In this document: in pieces, positions 26,482 to 35,950 of the stretch | Layout: the number at the start of each line of letters is the position of its first letter | Position numbering within the stretch: the stretch's first letter is position 1 | NCBI RefSeq assembly: GCF_900091565.1 | Contig: NZ_FMCV01000012.1 | Coordinates: 1-64,000, forward strand | Direction of reading: 5' to 3' | Length of the DNA stretch: 64,000 nucleotides | From: Micromonospora marina | GTDB lineage: Bacteria > Actinomycetota > Actinomycetes > Mycobacteriales > Micromonosporaceae | Program-made: the position numbers and the translations under genes | Notes under the pieces: generated by a model | The model's database searches: none | What the model saw: the letters and a program-made list of their open reading frames with translations, nothing else | Told to the model about the DNA's origin: nothing

Positions 26482-26841
26482 TCAGCTCGCCGGCTGCTTC
26501 TCCCGCAGCTCCTTGATCTTGGCCTTCTTGCCGCGCAGCTCACGCAGGTAGTAGAGCTTGGCGCGACGCACGTCACCGCGGGTCACGACCTCGATCCGGT
26601 CGATGCCCGGGCCGTTGAGCGGGTAGGTCCGCTCCACGCCGACACCGAAGCTGACCTTGCGGACCGAGAAGGTCTCGCGCAGACCGTCACCCTGGCGGCG
26701 GATGACGACGCCCTGGAAGATCTGGACCCGGGACCGGTTGCCCTCGACGACCCGCGCGTGCACCTTGACGGTGTCACCGGCACGGAAGTCGGGCAGGTCG
26801 GTACGCTTCGACTGGGCGTCAAGGGCGTCCAGGATGTTCAT
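26482..26841 (-). CDS. rplS: 50S ribosomal protein L19
   Basis: A 119-residue L19, which lies at the 30S-50S interface. The family core is complete: [54 protein letters not shown] and [19 protein letters not shown]. The start ATG at 26841 gives the family length and has GAGGA about nine bases upstream. A 143-base gap separates it from trmD; it may have its own promoter. Confidence 0.97.
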   Translation of the reverse strand: MNILDALDAQSKRTDLPDFRAGDTVKVHARVVEGNRSRVQIFQGVVIRRQGDGLRETFSVRKVSFGVGVERTYPLNGPGIDRIEVVTRGDVRRAKLYYLRELRGKKAKIKELREKQPAS

Positions 26842-26984
26842 CGCTGCGTCCTCGTGAGGCTCACGGCGCATCGTCAGTCGATGCGCGAACGGGTGATTCT
26901 GACCCCCGGGTGGCGACCGGCGAGGCCGGCCCCGGTCGAGGGTCCTCGCAACCGCCCACGGCGTGGACGGATGCGGCAACCCCT

Positions 26985-27773
26985 CTACTTTGCCACATGC
27001 CCCGGTGGCGAGGAAAATCCGCCCCGGTCCAGCGCCGCCCGGTCCCGCTCGCCGAGCGCCTCCGGGGCCAGCCCGGCGACCATGTCGGGACGCCGGGCCG
27101 CGGTCCGCAGCAGCGACTCGTCCCGCCGCCAGCGGTCGATCCGGGCGTGGTCGCCGGAACGGAGCACCTCGGGTACGTCCAGCCCGCGCCAGCTCGCCGG
27201 CTTCGTGTAGAGCGGGGCCTCCAGCAGCCCGTGCGCGTGCGACTCCTCGTCCAGCGACCCCGCGTTGCCGAGCACACCGGGCAGCAACCGGGTGACCGCC
27301 TCCAGGATCACCAGCACGGCCACCTCGCCGCCGAACAGCACGTAGTCACCGAGGGACACCTCGGTCACCGGCATCCGGGTCGCGGCGTGGTCCAGCACCC
27401 GCTGGTCGATGCCCTCGTACCGGCCGCAGGCGAACAGCAGATGCGACTCGGCGGCCAGCTCGTGCGCCAGGGCCTGGGTGAACGGAACGCCCGCGGGCGA
27501 CGGCACGAGCAGTCGGGGCAACGTATGCCCGTCCGGGCTCAGCTCGCCCGGCGCCAGCGCGTCCAGCGCCTCACCCCACGGCTCCGGGCGCATGACCATG
27601 CCCGGACCGCCGCCGTAGGGCGTGTCGTCGACGGTGCGGTGCACGTCGTGGGTCCAGGTCCGCAGATCGTGTACGGCCAGCCGCAGCGTGCCGTTCGCCC
27701 GGGCCTTGCCGATGAGCGACAGATCCAGCGGGGCGAAGTACTCGGGGAAGATCGACACGATGTCGACGCGCAT
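26985..27773 (-). CDS. trmD: tRNA (guanine37-N1)-methyltransferase TrmD
   Basis: TrmD makes m1G37 in tRNAs to prevent frameshifting. The 262-residue SPOUT enzyme begins [20 protein letters not shown] and contains [18 protein letters not shown] and the trefoil-knot cofactor segment [20 protein letters not shown] followed by [11 protein letters not shown]. It ends slightly longer than the E. coli enzyme but within the actinobacterial range. It follows rimM by 14 bases in the rpsP-khpA-rimM-trmD unit. Confidence 0.97.
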   Translation of the reverse strand: MRVDIVSIFPEYFAPLDLSLIGKARANGTLRLAVHDLRTWTHDVHRTVDDTPYGGGPGMVMRPEPWGEALDALAPGELSPDGHTLPRLLVPSPAGVPFTQALAHELAAESHLLFACGRYEGIDQRVLDHAATRMPVTEVSLGDYVLFGGEVAVLVILEAVTRLLPGVLGNAGSLDEESHAHGLLEAPLYTKPASWRGLDVPEVLRSGDHARIDRWRRDESLLRTAARRPDMVAGLAPEALGERDRAALDRGGFSSPPGHVAK

Positions 27774-27787
27774 GCGGTGGGCTCCAG

Positions 27788-28327
27788 CTAGAGGTCGAGC
27801 AGTCCGCCGGGCAGGTCGACGACGACGCGACCGCCGGCCAGATCCACCTCGGGCACGATCGCCTTGACGAACGGGACCAGCGCGGTACGCCCCTCGGGGC
27901 GCCGCAGCACCAGCATGTCCGACGCGGGCGCGTGGTCGATACGGGCGACCTCGCCCACGTGCTCGCCGTCGCGGGTGACCACGGCGAGCCCGACCAGCTG
28001 GTGGTCGTGGAACTCCTCCGGGTCCTCCGGCGGGGCGACGTCGGCGCTGTCCACGCCGAGCAGCGTGTTGCGCAACGCCTCGGCGACGTCACGGCCCAGC
28101 ACGCCCTCGAAGGCGACCAGCAGGCGGCCCTGGTGCCAGCGGGCCGACTCGACGGTGAGTGCCGGCGGCACCCGCCAGGCGCCGGGCTCCGACGGGGTGA
28201 CCCCCGGCTCGGTGGTCAACACCGAACCGGGGGCGAACCGTGCTTCGGGCTCGTCGGTACGCACCTCCACGGTGACCTCACCGCGGATGCCGTGCGGCTT
28301 ACCGATCCGGCCGACGACGAGAAGCAT
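27788..28327 (-). CDS. rimM: Ribosome maturation factor RimM
   Basis: RimM assists assembly of the 30S head by binding S19. The 179-residue protein has the N-terminal RimM barrel ([20 protein letters not shown]) and the C-terminal PRC-barrel ([20 protein letters not shown] and [20 protein letters not shown]). Its ATG shares one base with the khpA stop (TGATG), indicating coupling. Confidence 0.95.
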   Translation of the reverse strand: MLLVVGRIGKPHGIRGEVTVEVRTDEPEARFAPGSVLTTEPGVTPSEPGAWRVPPALTVESARWHQGRLLVAFEGVLGRDVAEALRNTLLGVDSADVAPPEDPEEFHDHQLVGLAVVTRDGEHVGEVARIDHAPASDMLVLRRPEGRTALVPFVKAIVPEVDLAGGRVVVDLPGGLLDL

Positions 28328-28560
28328 CAGTACGAGTCGACGATGTCGACGCGTACCCCACGCCCGCCGATGGAGCCGATCACCTGGCGCAGCGCCTTGG
28401 CGGTCCGGCCGGACCGCCCGATCACCGTGCCGAGGTCCTCGGGGTGCACGCGGACTTCGAGGCGCTTGCCCCGACGGGAGTCGACCATGCGCACCCGGAC
28501 GTCGTCCGGGTGGTCGACGATGCCCTTGACCAGGTGCTCCAGAGCGGGACGCAGCGGCAT
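28327..28560 (-). CDS. khpA: KH-domain RNA-binding protein KhpA
   Basis: A 77-residue single-KH protein. The KH core with the GxxG loop appears as LGTVIGRSGRTAKALRQVIG. In Gram-positive bacteria KhpA works with KhpB/EloR in cell elongation and RNA binding; that role is inferred. The ATG is one base after the rpsP stop and its own stop overlaps rimM, so it is embedded in the ribosomal operon. Confidence 0.95.
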   Translation of the reverse strand: MPLRPALEHLVKGIVDHPDDVRVRMVDSRRGKRLEVRVHPEDLGTVIGRSGRTAKALRQVIGSIGGRGVRVDIVDSY

Positions 28561-28561
28561 G

Positions 28562-29020
28562 TCAGGCCTGCTCGCCGGACTCGGCACCGGTCTGCTCCTC
28601 GGCCTTGGGGGCCTCGGCCTTCGGCTCCTCCGCCTTGGCGGCGGCCTTCTTGGCCGGCTTCGCCGGGGTGTCCGCCACGCCGGCGGCGGCCTTCGCCTCG
28701 GCCTCGTACGCCGCCTTGCGGTCGGCCCGCTCGGGGGCGACCTTCAGCGGCGGCGGGGCCGGCAGGCCCTTGAACTTCTGCCAGTCACCGGTCAGCTCCA
28801 GCAGGCGCTGCACGGCCTCGCTCGGCTGGGCGCCGACCGAGAGCCAGTACTGGACCCGCTCCGACTTGACCTCGATCACCGAAGGGTCTTCCTTCGGCTG
28901 GTACACACCGACGAACTCGATCGCGCGACCGTCACGCTTGGTGCGCGAGTCGGCGATGACGATGCGGTACTGCGGGTTGCGGATCTTGCCCATCCGCAGG
29001 AGCCGGATCTTTACGGCCAC
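28562..29020 (-). CDS. rpsP: 30S ribosomal protein S16 with Ala/Glu/Lys-rich tail
   Basis: A 152-residue S16. The first ~85 residues are the conserved domain ([40 protein letters not shown]). The remaining ~65 residues are an Ala/Lys/Glu-rich tail ([20 protein letters not shown]), longer than in most bacteria but usual in actinobacteria. First gene of the rpsP-khpA-rimM-trmD unit. On the minus strand upstream, a CAGAAT word near 29186-29191 could be a -10 element; support is weak. Confidence 0.96.
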   Translation of the reverse strand: MAVKIRLLRMGKIRNPQYRIVIADSRTKRDGRAIEFVGVYQPKEDPSVIEVKSERVQYWLSVGAQPSEAVQRLLELTGDWQKFKGLPAPPPLKVAPERADRKAAYEAEAKAAAGVADTPAKPAKKAAAKAEEPKAEAPKAEEQTGAESGEQA

Positions 29021-29261
29021 AGTTGTTTCGCTCCTGTTGCGATCTCACCGGCCCGTACGGGCGGTGTGGCGGGTGAGCGCCGACCGGCACAGTGGGGTTG
29101 GGCCGGAGACTGCTCGGTGAACTGGCGACGCGCCCGGGTTAGAGGGCGCCGGACGCGCGCCGGATACCAGCGACCCATTCTGCCAGATCCAGCCCGGAAC
29201 TCTCACACCGGTCCCGGGCACCACGCCCGGGGCGGGGCGGGCCGTGACGCAGGACACCGGT

Positions 29262-29915
29262 TCAGCGCACCGGCGGACGGTCCCATCCCGGCGGAAGTTC
29301 GTCCGGCGCGTCCCATTCGGCGGGCGGGGTGAAGTCGCACCAGGTGCCGTCGAACGGGAACTCCCCGGCCTCGGCGATCCGGATCACCCGCTCGCCCTCG
29401 GCGCGTACCGCCTTCTCGTCGGTCACCCAGTAGTGCTCCGGGAACGCCAGCCGCTCGGCGAACTCGTCCTCGTCCTTCCACTCCCAGCTCAGGTCCGGGT
29501 GGACCACGACGTCGAGGTCCTGGTCGACCATGTCGACCCCGGCCACCGCGCCGTCGTCCCAGCGGACGCCGGGCTCCTCCAGGTTCACGTACCAGTTCTG
29601 GAAGCGGCCCGCCGCGTCGCGGAACCACCAGACCGAGTGGGCCGCGCCGACGGGCAGGAACTTCAGCACCGGCGGGCCGTTCCACCGCCCCCGCGCGAGC
29701 CGGTAGGACGACGTCACCCACTCCGCGAACGGCACGGCCCGCATGCCCAGGCCGGCGTCGTTCACCTCGTGCGCGACCGCCGCCTCCCGCGCCACCCAGA
29801 GCACCAGGCCGCGCTCGTCGTCGGAGACCACCCGGGCCGACCGGACCCAGCCGATCCGGCCGTTGCGCACGTTCCGGTGCATGATCAGCCGCCCCGGCTC
29901 GAACCGCACGCTCAC
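29262..29915 (-). CDS. DUF402 protein (FomD-like fold)
   Basis: A 217-residue soluble protein of the DUF402 family. Recognisable segments are SVWWFRDAAGRFQNWYVNLE, an acidic VDMVDQDLDVVVHPDLSWEW and WKDEDEFAERLAF. Known relatives include the nucleoside-diphosphatase-like FomD of fosfomycin synthesis and Streptomyces SC4828-type phosphatases, so phosphate-ester hydrolysis with metal-binding Asp/Glu is a reasonable inference. It lies downstream of proS on the same strand, separated by a dispersed repeat. A weak CCCGGGC/GCCCGGG hairpin at 29213-29231 follows it. Confidence 0.85.
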   Translation of the reverse strand: MSVRFEPGRLIMHRNVRNGRIGWVRSARVVSDDERGLVLWVAREAAVAHEVNDAGLGMRAVPFAEWVTSSYRLARGRWNGPPVLKFLPVGAAHSVWWFRDAAGRFQNWYVNLEEPGVRWDDGAVAGVDMVDQDLDVVVHPDLSWEWKDEDEFAERLAFPEHYWVTDEKAVRAEGERVIRIAEAGEFPFDGTWCDFTPPAEWDAPDELPPGWDRPPVR

Positions 29916-29927
29916 CCCCGCCGTCGT

Positions 29928-29981
29928 GTTAACAAGGGCCCCCGCCTATGCAGAATGCGTTAAGAAGGGGCCCTTCCTTGC
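29928..29981 (-). repeat. Gene-3'-end repeat, copy 2
   Basis: On the minus strand it reads GCAAGGAAGGGCCCCTTCTT, AACGC, then an ATTCTGCATAGGC spacer and GGGGGCCCTTGTTAAC. It begins three bases after the proS stop, in the direction of proS, and ends just before the DUF402 gene. The spacer differs fully from copies 1 and 3, while the two flanking half-units are kept. Confidence 0.85.
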
Positions 29982-29984
29982 ACC

Positions 29985-31391
29985 TCAGTACGCGCGGGCG
30001 AGGATCGCCACCAGGTCGGGCTCGTCCTCCGAGTCCGGCACCGAGCCGTCGGCGCGGACCAGGCAGCGGACCGTCACGCCCTGACCGTTCGCCTCGGCCT
30101 CGCCCTCGACGCCGACCGCCGACCACGGCACCCGCGCCCAGCCGTCGGCGGACGCCTCGATCGCCTCGGCCAGCGTCGACACCTCGACGGTGCGTGACCG
30201 GCGGAACTCCAGCGCCTGGTCGTGCAGCGCCCGCTGGTCGGCATCCAGCGCGGCCAGGACCGCGCCGACCACGTCGGCGACGGGCGTCGGGGCCTTCGAG
30301 CCGTCCGTACGCCGGACCACCACGGCGTTGCCGGCGGCCAGGTCACGCGGGCCGACCTCGACGCGGACCGGGTAGCCGCGCAGCTCGGCGTCGACGGCGC
30401 GGCGGCCGAACGCGGTGTCGGTCCGGTCGTCCAGCGCCACCCGGACCCCGGCGTCGCGCAGCGCGTCGCACAGCTTGCCCGCCGCCTCGCTGACGCCCTC
30501 GCCGTCCTTGACGATCATCACGTACGCCTGGACCGGCGCCAGCTTCGGCGGCACCCGCAGCCCGTTGTCGTCGCCGTGACACATGATCAGGCCGCCGAGC
30601 ATCCGGGTGGAGGTGCCCCAGGAGGTCGTCCAGGCGTTCTCCCGGCCGCCCTCGGCCGAGGAGTAGCTGATGTCGAACGCCTTGGCGAAGTTCTGGCCCA
30701 GCTCGTGGCTGGTGCCCAGCTGGAGCGCCTTGCCGTCGCCCATCATGCCCTCGCACGTGTACGTGGCGGTGGCACCGGCGAAGCGCTCCCGGGCGGTCTT
30801 CAGGCCGACCACCACCGGGATGCCGAGCACGTTGACCATCAGGTCCTCGTACGCCTCGTGCAGGATCCGCCGCGCGTAGGCGCGGGCGTCGTCACGGGTG
30901 GCGTGCGCGGTGTGCCCCTCCTGCCAGAGGAACTCGCTGGTGCGCAGGAAGATCCGGGGGCGCAGCTCCCAGCGGACCACGTTGGCCCACTGGTTGAGCA
31001 GCAGCGGCAGGTCCCGGTACGAGTCGATCCACTTGGCCATGAACTCGCCGATGACCGTCTCGCTCGTGGGTCGCACCACCACCGGCTCGGCGAGCTGCTT
31101 GCCGCCACCGTGCGTGACCACCGCCAGCTCCGGCGAGAAGCCCTCGACGTGCTCGGCCTCCCGCTTGAGGTAGCTCTCCGGAATGAACAGCGGGAAGTAC
31201 GCGTTCTCCGCGCCGGCCGCCTTGATCCGGGCGTCCATCTCGGCCTGCATCCGCTCCCAGATGGCGTAGCCGGCCGGTCGGATCACCATGGTCCCCCGGA
31301 CCGGGCCGTTGTCGGCCAGCTTCGCCTTGGCAATCAGATCCTGGTACCAGCGGGGAAAGTCCTCCGCACGGGGAGTGAGCACGCGTGCCAT
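29985..31391 (-). CDS. proS: Prolyl-tRNA synthetase, short archaeal/eukaryotic-type
   Basis: A 468-residue class II synthetase that charges tRNA-Pro. It lacks the ~180-residue editing insert of the usual bacterial enzyme and has the archaeal/eukaryotic-type order: RPTSETVIGEFMAKWIDSYR, motif 2 RPRIFLRTSEFLWQEGHTAH, motif 3 near GTSTRMLGGLIMCHGDDNGL, then the anticodon-binding domain and a C-terminal ~70-residue extension ending ILARAY. Short-type ProS occurs in several actinobacteria. The 3' end is followed at once by a dispersed repeat. Confidence 0.94.
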   Translation of the reverse strand: MARVLTPRAEDFPRWYQDLIAKAKLADNGPVRGTMVIRPAGYAIWERMQAEMDARIKAAGAENAYFPLFIPESYLKREAEHVEGFSPELAVVTHGGGKQLAEPVVVRPTSETVIGEFMAKWIDSYRDLPLLLNQWANVVRWELRPRIFLRTSEFLWQEGHTAHATRDDARAYARRILHEAYEDLMVNVLGIPVVVGLKTARERFAGATATYTCEGMMGDGKALQLGTSHELGQNFAKAFDISYSSAEGGRENAWTTSWGTSTRMLGGLIMCHGDDNGLRVPPKLAPVQAYVMIVKDGEGVSEAAGKLCDALRDAGVRVALDDRTDTAFGRRAVDAELRGYPVRVEVGPRDLAAGNAVVVRRTDGSKAPTPVADVVGAVLAALDADQRALHDQALEFRRSRTVEVSTLAEAIEASADGWARVPWSAVGVEGEAEANGQGVTVRCLVRADGSVPDSEDEPDLVAILARAY

Positions 31392-31460
31392 GACCGCACA
31401 TCCTATGCGTCCCGTGACGGGTCGGCGCAGCCGGGCGCGCCCGCACTACCATCTGCCGTC

Positions 31461-31991
31461 ATGCTCACTCCCGGACCCGACCCGGCACCGGCGCCGGCCG
31501 CACTCGCCGCCCGCTGGGTGGCCTGGGTGGCCGCCCACCGGCAGCCGGTCAACCCGCTCAAGGACACCACCGGCCGGCACGGCGGGCGTCACCAGCCCGC
31601 CGACGTGTGGTTCCTCGCGGGCACGCTGGGCGGCCAGGTCAGCAGGCGTTGTGTGGTGCCGGCCGGCCGGCCGCTGTTCTTCCCGGCCTTCTGCTGGTGG
31701 CAGCCCGGCCGCCGGGACGACCCGGCCGAGCCGATGCCCCACGCCAGCGGGCACGCGGAACTGGACGGGGTCGCGGTGCCGGTGCGGGCGGCGGGCTCCC
31801 CCGCCTCGTTCCCGGTGCGGGGGTTCTTCAACAACGTCGTCACCGCGTGGCCGTGGCCGGTGCACGTATCCTGCTGGGGCCTGTGGGGCCTGGTGCCGCC
31901 ACCCGCGCCGGGGACGCACCACCTGGCCTTCGCCGGCCACGACGGCGGGCGGTTCTGGGTCGAGGCGGAGTACGAACTCGAGGTGCGCTGA
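31461..31991 (+). CDS. Hypothetical protein with VWFLAGTLGG motif
   Basis: A 176-residue protein of unknown function. The segment QPADVWFLAGTLGGQVSRRC followed by VVPAGRPLFFPAFCWW resembles a family of short bacterial proteins carrying VWFLAGTFGG...R-C-x-VPAGKALFFP. Those relatives are mostly secreted, but no signal peptide is seen here, so this one is probably cytosolic. The ATG at 31461 is 69 bases from the divergent proS; the TetR gene starts 25 bases after the stop, suggesting cotranscription. Confidence 0.7.
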   Translation: MLTPGPDPAPAPAALAARWVAWVAAHRQPVNPLKDTTGRHGGRHQPADVWFLAGTLGGQVSRRCVVPAGRPLFFPAFCWWQPGRRDDPAEPMPHASGHAELDGVAVPVRAAGSPASFPVRGFFNNVVTAWPWPVHVSCWGLWGLVPPPAPGTHHLAFAGHDGGRFWVEAEYELEVR

Positions 31992-32016
31992 CCAGCGCCC
32001 GTAGACTCCGATCACC

Positions 32017-32610
32017 ATGCCGAAGCCGAGGAACGTCACTCCGGTGCGCGAGTCGATCGTCGACGCCGCCCGTACGCTGACCGTCACGACCGGCTGGGCC
32101 GGGGTCCGGATGGGCGCCGTCGCGAACGCGGCCGGGGTGAGCCGGCAGACGGTCTACAACGAGTTCGGCACCAAGGCGGGCCTGGGCGAGGCGCTGGCCC
32201 GGCACGAGGTGGACCGGTTCGTCGGCGAGGTCCGGTCCGCGCTCGGCGAGCACGACTCCGACGTCCGCGCGGCCGCGTACGCGGCGATCCACCGCGCGCT
32301 CGCCTCGGCCGCCGAGAACCCACTGGTCCGGGCGGTGCTGACCAGCACCAGGGGCGGCTCGGAGGAACTGCTGCCGTACCTGACCACCCGGTCCGAGCTG
32401 GTGCTCGCGGAGGCCGCGGCGGCGCTGCTGGAGTGGACCGGAGAGCGCCTGCCCGACGCCGATCCGGCGGCGCTGGCGTTCGCTGCGGACAGCGTCGTCC
32501 GCCTGGTGGTGAGCCACATCGTGCGGCCCGGAGGCCCGGTGGACGAGACCGCCGACCGGCTGGCCGACCTGGCGGTGCGCCTGTTCCTGATGGCGGCGAC
32601 GACGCGCTAG
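32017..32610 (+). CDS. TetR/AcrR-family transcriptional regulator
   Basis: A 197-residue one-component regulator. The N-terminal helix-turn-helix is clear: GWAGVRMGAVANAAGVSRQT followed by VYNEFGTKAGLGEAL. The C-terminal ligand domain ends in a helix typical of the family. The effector and targets are unknown; the genes most likely to be controlled are its upstream neighbour (25-base gap) and itself. It converges with the amidohydrolase gene. Confidence 0.88.
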   Translation: MPKPRNVTPVRESIVDAARTLTVTTGWAGVRMGAVANAAGVSRQTVYNEFGTKAGLGEALARHEVDRFVGEVRSALGEHDSDVRAAAYAAIHRALASAAENPLVRAVLTSTRGGSEELLPYLTTRSELVLAEAAAALLEWTGERLPDADPAALAFAADSVVRLVVSHIVRPGGPVDETADRLADLAVRLFLMAATTR

Positions 32611-32650
32611 GCCGACGGCCCGCCAGGCCGGCCGCGACGACGACGGCCGG

Positions 32651-33730
32651 TCAGCGGACGACCCGGCCGCGCAGCACGATCCGGCTGGGCGTCCGGACCA
32701 CGCGCAGGTCGCGGCGCGGATCCTCGGGGTAGATCACCAGGTCGGCGAGGCCGCCCTCGACCAGCCCGGGGAAGCCGAGCCACTCCCGGGCCCGCCAGGA
32801 GGCGGCGGCGAGCACGTCCGTCGCGGACATGCCGGCCTGCTCGTGCAGCAGCAGCATCTCCTCGGCCGCCAGGCCGTGGTCGATGCCGCCGCCCGCGTCG
32901 GTGCCGACGTAGATCGGCACGCCCGCCTCGTGCGCGGCGCGCACCACCTCGGGGAAGCGGTCACGCAGGGCGAGCATGTGGTCGGCGTACCCGGGGAACT
33001 TGGACCGGGCCTGCTCGGCGATGTGCCCGAACGTCCGAATGTTGATCATCGTGGGGACCAGCGCGGTGCCCTGCCGGGCCATCAGGTCGATCAGGTCGAG
33101 GCTGAGCCCGGTGCCGTGCTCCACCGAGTCCACCCCGGCCCGCACCATGATCTCCACGGCCGACTCGGAGAACGTGTGCACCGCGGCGCGTACCCCGGCG
33201 GCGTGCGCGGCGGCGACCGCCGCGGCCATCGTGTCGGCGTCCCAGGCCGGCGCGAGGTCGCCCACTCCCCGGTCGATCCAGTCGCCGACCAGCTTGACCC
33301 AGCCGTTGCCGGCCGCGGCCTGCGCGGCCACCGTCGCGGCGACCTCCGCCGCGCCGACCTCCACGCCGATGTCGCGCAGGTAGCGCTTCGGCGGGGCGAC
33401 GTGCCGGCCCGCGCGGGCCAGTCGCGGCAGGTCCGGCTCGTCCTCCAGTTCGGGGTACGGGTACGGCGAACCGGCGTCCCGGATCGCCAGCACGCCCGCG
33501 TCCCGGTCGATCCGGGCCAGCTCCCGGGCCTGGTCGAGCGAGGTGATCGGGCTGCCACCGCGGGCGATGCCGATGTGGCAGTGCGCATCGGTCAGGCCGG
33601 GCAGGACGAAGCCGCCGTCGGCCACCGTCTCGGCACCGGGCACCGGTTCGAAGGTGACCCGGTCACCGACCAGCCAGACGTCTCGGACCTCGTCGTCGGG
33701 AAGGAACACACCGCGCACGTGCAGAGCCAT
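32651..33730 (-). CDS. Amidohydrolase-family metal-dependent hydrolase
   Basis: A 359-residue amidohydrolase of the imidazolonepropionase-like group. Metal ligands appear in GLTDAHCHIG (H-x-H), AAVHTFSESAVEIMVRAG and DSVEHGTGLS (His pair) and YVGTDAGGGIDHG (Asp). The N- and C-terminal beta-sandwich strands are present (FLPDDEVRDVWLVGDRVTFE; LADLVIYPEDPRRDL). The substrate is unknown. ATG at 33730 is preferred to GTG at 33736 because AGGA then lies eight bases upstream. It sits downstream of a broken Uma2 gene on the same strand. Confidence 0.88.
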   Translation of the reverse strand: MALHVRGVFLPDDEVRDVWLVGDRVTFEPVPGAETVADGGFVLPGLTDAHCHIGIARGGSPITSLDQARELARIDRDAGVLAIRDAGSPYPYPELEDEPDLPRLARAGRHVAPPKRYLRDIGVEVGAAEVAATVAAQAAAGNGWVKLVGDWIDRGVGDLAPAWDADTMAAAVAAAHAAGVRAAVHTFSESAVEIMVRAGVDSVEHGTGLSLDLIDLMARQGTALVPTMINIRTFGHIAEQARSKFPGYADHMLALRDRFPEVVRAAHEAGVPIYVGTDAGGGIDHGLAAEEMLLLHEQAGMSATDVLAAASWRAREWLGFPGLVEGGLADLVIYPEDPRRDLRVVRTPSRIVLRGRVVR

Positions 33731-33748
33731 GTGCACAGTCCTACCCGA

Positions 33749-34179
33749 TCAGTCCTCCTCGCCGGCGAGCAGGTCGTTGCGGCGCGCGGTCAGCGCCGGC
33801 AGATCGACCGAGACCTTCCAGGGCCGCTCGGTGACGAACACACCCTCGGTGTGCGCCAGTTCCTGGTACTCGCGCGCGGCGCCGTCGAGCGTGTACTCGG
33901 TGAGTGTGACCCGCTCGCGCTGCGGGTTCACCAGCCAGTAGGAGCGGATCCCGGAGCGGGCGTAGACCTTCGTCTTGTCGTACCGGTCGCTGAAGTGCCA
34001 CCCGGCGGGAACGACCTCCCCCGCGAGCAGAGCGTCCTCGACCGGGACGGGCGACCGCCCGGCGTGCTTGCGCCGGATCACCACGTCCGGACGCGGCTCG
34101 TTGCGGCGGCCGACCCGCATGGCAGGTCGACCGTCCACTCGTGCCGCTCGGGCAGGATCAGGGCCGCGGTCACTGACAT
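33749..34179 (-). pseudogene. Uma2-family nuclease-fold gene, internally deleted and frameshifted
   Basis: An ATG at 34179 with AGGAG upstream opens MSVTAALILPERHEWTVDLP, a typical Uma2 (DUF820) N-terminus, but the frame is lost within about 20 codons. The C-terminal ~125 residues continue in another frame from 34138: RRNEPRPDVVIRRKH, then VSDRYDKTKVYARSGI-like sequence and YWLVNPQRERVTLTEY. Intact relatives are ~185-190 residues; roughly 45 between the two parts, including the conserved ELIDG-type segment and N-terminal core strands, are missing. The remaining open frame still has the DVV and ...K-x-x-x-Y nuclease residues but probably no fold. Confidence 0.75.
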
Positions 34180-34239
34180 CTCCTCCCAGGGGAGAACTGA
34201 CCCTGGGTGATGCTCACCCCGCATGCCGTCACCGTCACG

Positions 34240-35802
34240 CTAGCGGGGGCCCTTGTCGCCGCCCTTGCCGAGCTTGTTGAAGTCGATCTTCGGGAGCTTG
34301 AACCCCGGCGGCAGGCCCTGCCCACCGGCCAGGTCACCCGGGTCCAGGCCCGGCGGGAGCTGCGGCATCCCGCCGGGGAAGCCGCCCGGCATACCGGCCC
34401 CGGTACGCGGCCGCCCGCCGCCCTTGGTGCCCTTGGTGCCCTTGCGCTTGTTCTTCGGCGACTTGGTCGCCTTGCGCCGACCACCGCCGGGCAGGCCCAT
34501 CATGCCGCCCATCTGCTTCATCATCTTCTGCGCGTCGGCGAAGCGGTTGAGCAGCTGGTTGACGTCCATGACGGTGACGCCGGAGCCGCCGGCGATCCGG
34601 GCCCGGCGGGAACCGTTGATGATCTTCGGGTTGGTGCGCTCGGCCGGGGTCATCGACCGGATGATCGCGGTGACCCGGTCGAAGTGCTTGTCGTCCAGCT
34701 CGGCGAGCTGGTCCTTCATCTGCCCCATGCCCGGCATCATGGCCAGCACGTTGGCGATCGGGCCCATCCGCCGGACCGCGATGAGCTGATCGAGGAAGTC
34801 CTCCAGCGTGAAGGTCTCCCCGCCCATCAGCTTGGCGGTCATCTTCTCCTTCTGATCGGTGTCGAAGGCCGCCTCGGCCTGCTCGATCAGAGTGAGGACG
34901 TCGCCCATGCCGAGGATCCGGCTGGCCATCCGGTCCGGGTGGAAGACGTCGAAGTCCTCCAGCTTCTCGCCGGTGGAGGCGAACAGGATCGGCTGGCCGG
35001 TCACCTCGCGGACGGAGAGCGCGGCACCGCCGCGGGCGTCGCCGTCGAGCTTGGACAGCACCACGCCGGTGATGCCCACGCCGTCGCGGAACGCCTCGGC
35101 GGTGCGCACCGCGTCCTGGCCGACCATCGCGTCGATGACGAAGATGACCTCGTCGGGCTGGACCGCGTCGCGGATGTTCGCGGCCTGCTGCATCATCTCG
35201 GTGTCGATACCGAGCCGGCCCGCGGTGTCGACGATGACGATGTCCCGGGCGGCGCGACGGGCGTGCTCGATCGAGTCGCGGGCCACCTGCACCGGGTCGC
35301 CGACGCCGTTGCCGGGCGCCGGGGCGTACACCTCGACGCCGGCCCGGCCACCGAGCACCTGGAGCTGCCCGACGGCGTTGGGACGCTGGAGGTCGGCGGC
35401 GACGAGCAGCGGCTGGTGGCCCTGGCTCTTGAGCCAGCGGGCCAGCTTGCCGGCGAGCGTCGTCTTGCCGGAACCCTGGAGACCGGCCAGCATGATCACG
35501 GTCGGCGGGTGCTTGGCGAACTGGAGCCGCCGCCCCTCGCCGCCGAGGACGTTGATCAGCTCCTCGTTGACGATCTTGACGATCTGCTGCGCCGGGTTGA
35601 GCGCCTGGGAGACCTCGGCTCCGCGCGCCCGCTCCTTGACGTTCGCGATGAAGCCCTTGACCACCGGCAGGGCGACGTCGGCCTCCAGCAACGCCATCCG
35701 GATCTCGCGCGCGGTGGCGTCGATGTCGGCGTCGGTGAGCCGGCCCTTGCCGCGGAGCTTGGTGAAGATCCCGGACAGGCGGTCACTCAAGGTGTCAAAC
35801 AC
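34240..35802 (-). CDS. ffh: Signal recognition particle protein Ffh
   Basis: The SRP54 GTPase that delivers nascent membrane proteins to FtsY. The 520-residue protein has the N domain, G domain with G1 GLQGSGKTT (107-115), DTAGRLGID (G3), TGVVLSKLDGDARGG (G4) and the Met-rich M domain (VLAMMPGMGQMKDQ, MMKQMGGMMGLPG). A Gly/Pro/Lys-rich tail ends the protein. The GTG start at 35802 gives VFDTLSDRLSGIFTKLRGKG, the usual N-terminus. Upstream in the same direction is glnD, separated by a dispersed repeat. Confidence 0.97.
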   Translation of the reverse strand: MFDTLSDRLSGIFTKLRGKGRLTDADIDATAREIRMALLEADVALPVVKGFIANVKERARGAEVSQALNPAQQIVKIVNEELINVLGGEGRRLQFAKHPPTVIMLAGLQGSGKTTLAGKLARWLKSQGHQPLLVAADLQRPNAVGQLQVLGGRAGVEVYAPAPGNGVGDPVQVARDSIEHARRAARDIVIVDTAGRLGIDTEMMQQAANIRDAVQPDEVIFVIDAMVGQDAVRTAEAFRDGVGITGVVLSKLDGDARGGAALSVREVTGQPILFASTGEKLEDFDVFHPDRMASRILGMGDVLTLIEQAEAAFDTDQKEKMTAKLMGGETFTLEDFLDQLIAVRRMGPIANVLAMMPGMGQMKDQLAELDDKHFDRVTAIIRSMTPAERTNPKIINGSRRARIAGGSGVTVMDVNQLLNRFADAQKMMKQMGGMMGLPGGGRRKATKSPKNKRKGTKGTKGGGRPRTGAGMPGGFPGGMPQLPPGLDPGDLAGGQGLPPGFKLPKIDFNKLGKGGDKGPR

Positions 35803-35950
35803 GCGAACATCCCGTTTGTCGTTTTCGGCGGGCACATGCTGTCGGGCCGGTGGTCCAGCCCACCGTTAGGGTAGCCCGCCGCCCGCGCCCCCGCTCCGGC
35901 CCGCCGCCCACGCGCCCGCTCCGGGCAGGCGTAGCTGGTGGACGGGGCGC

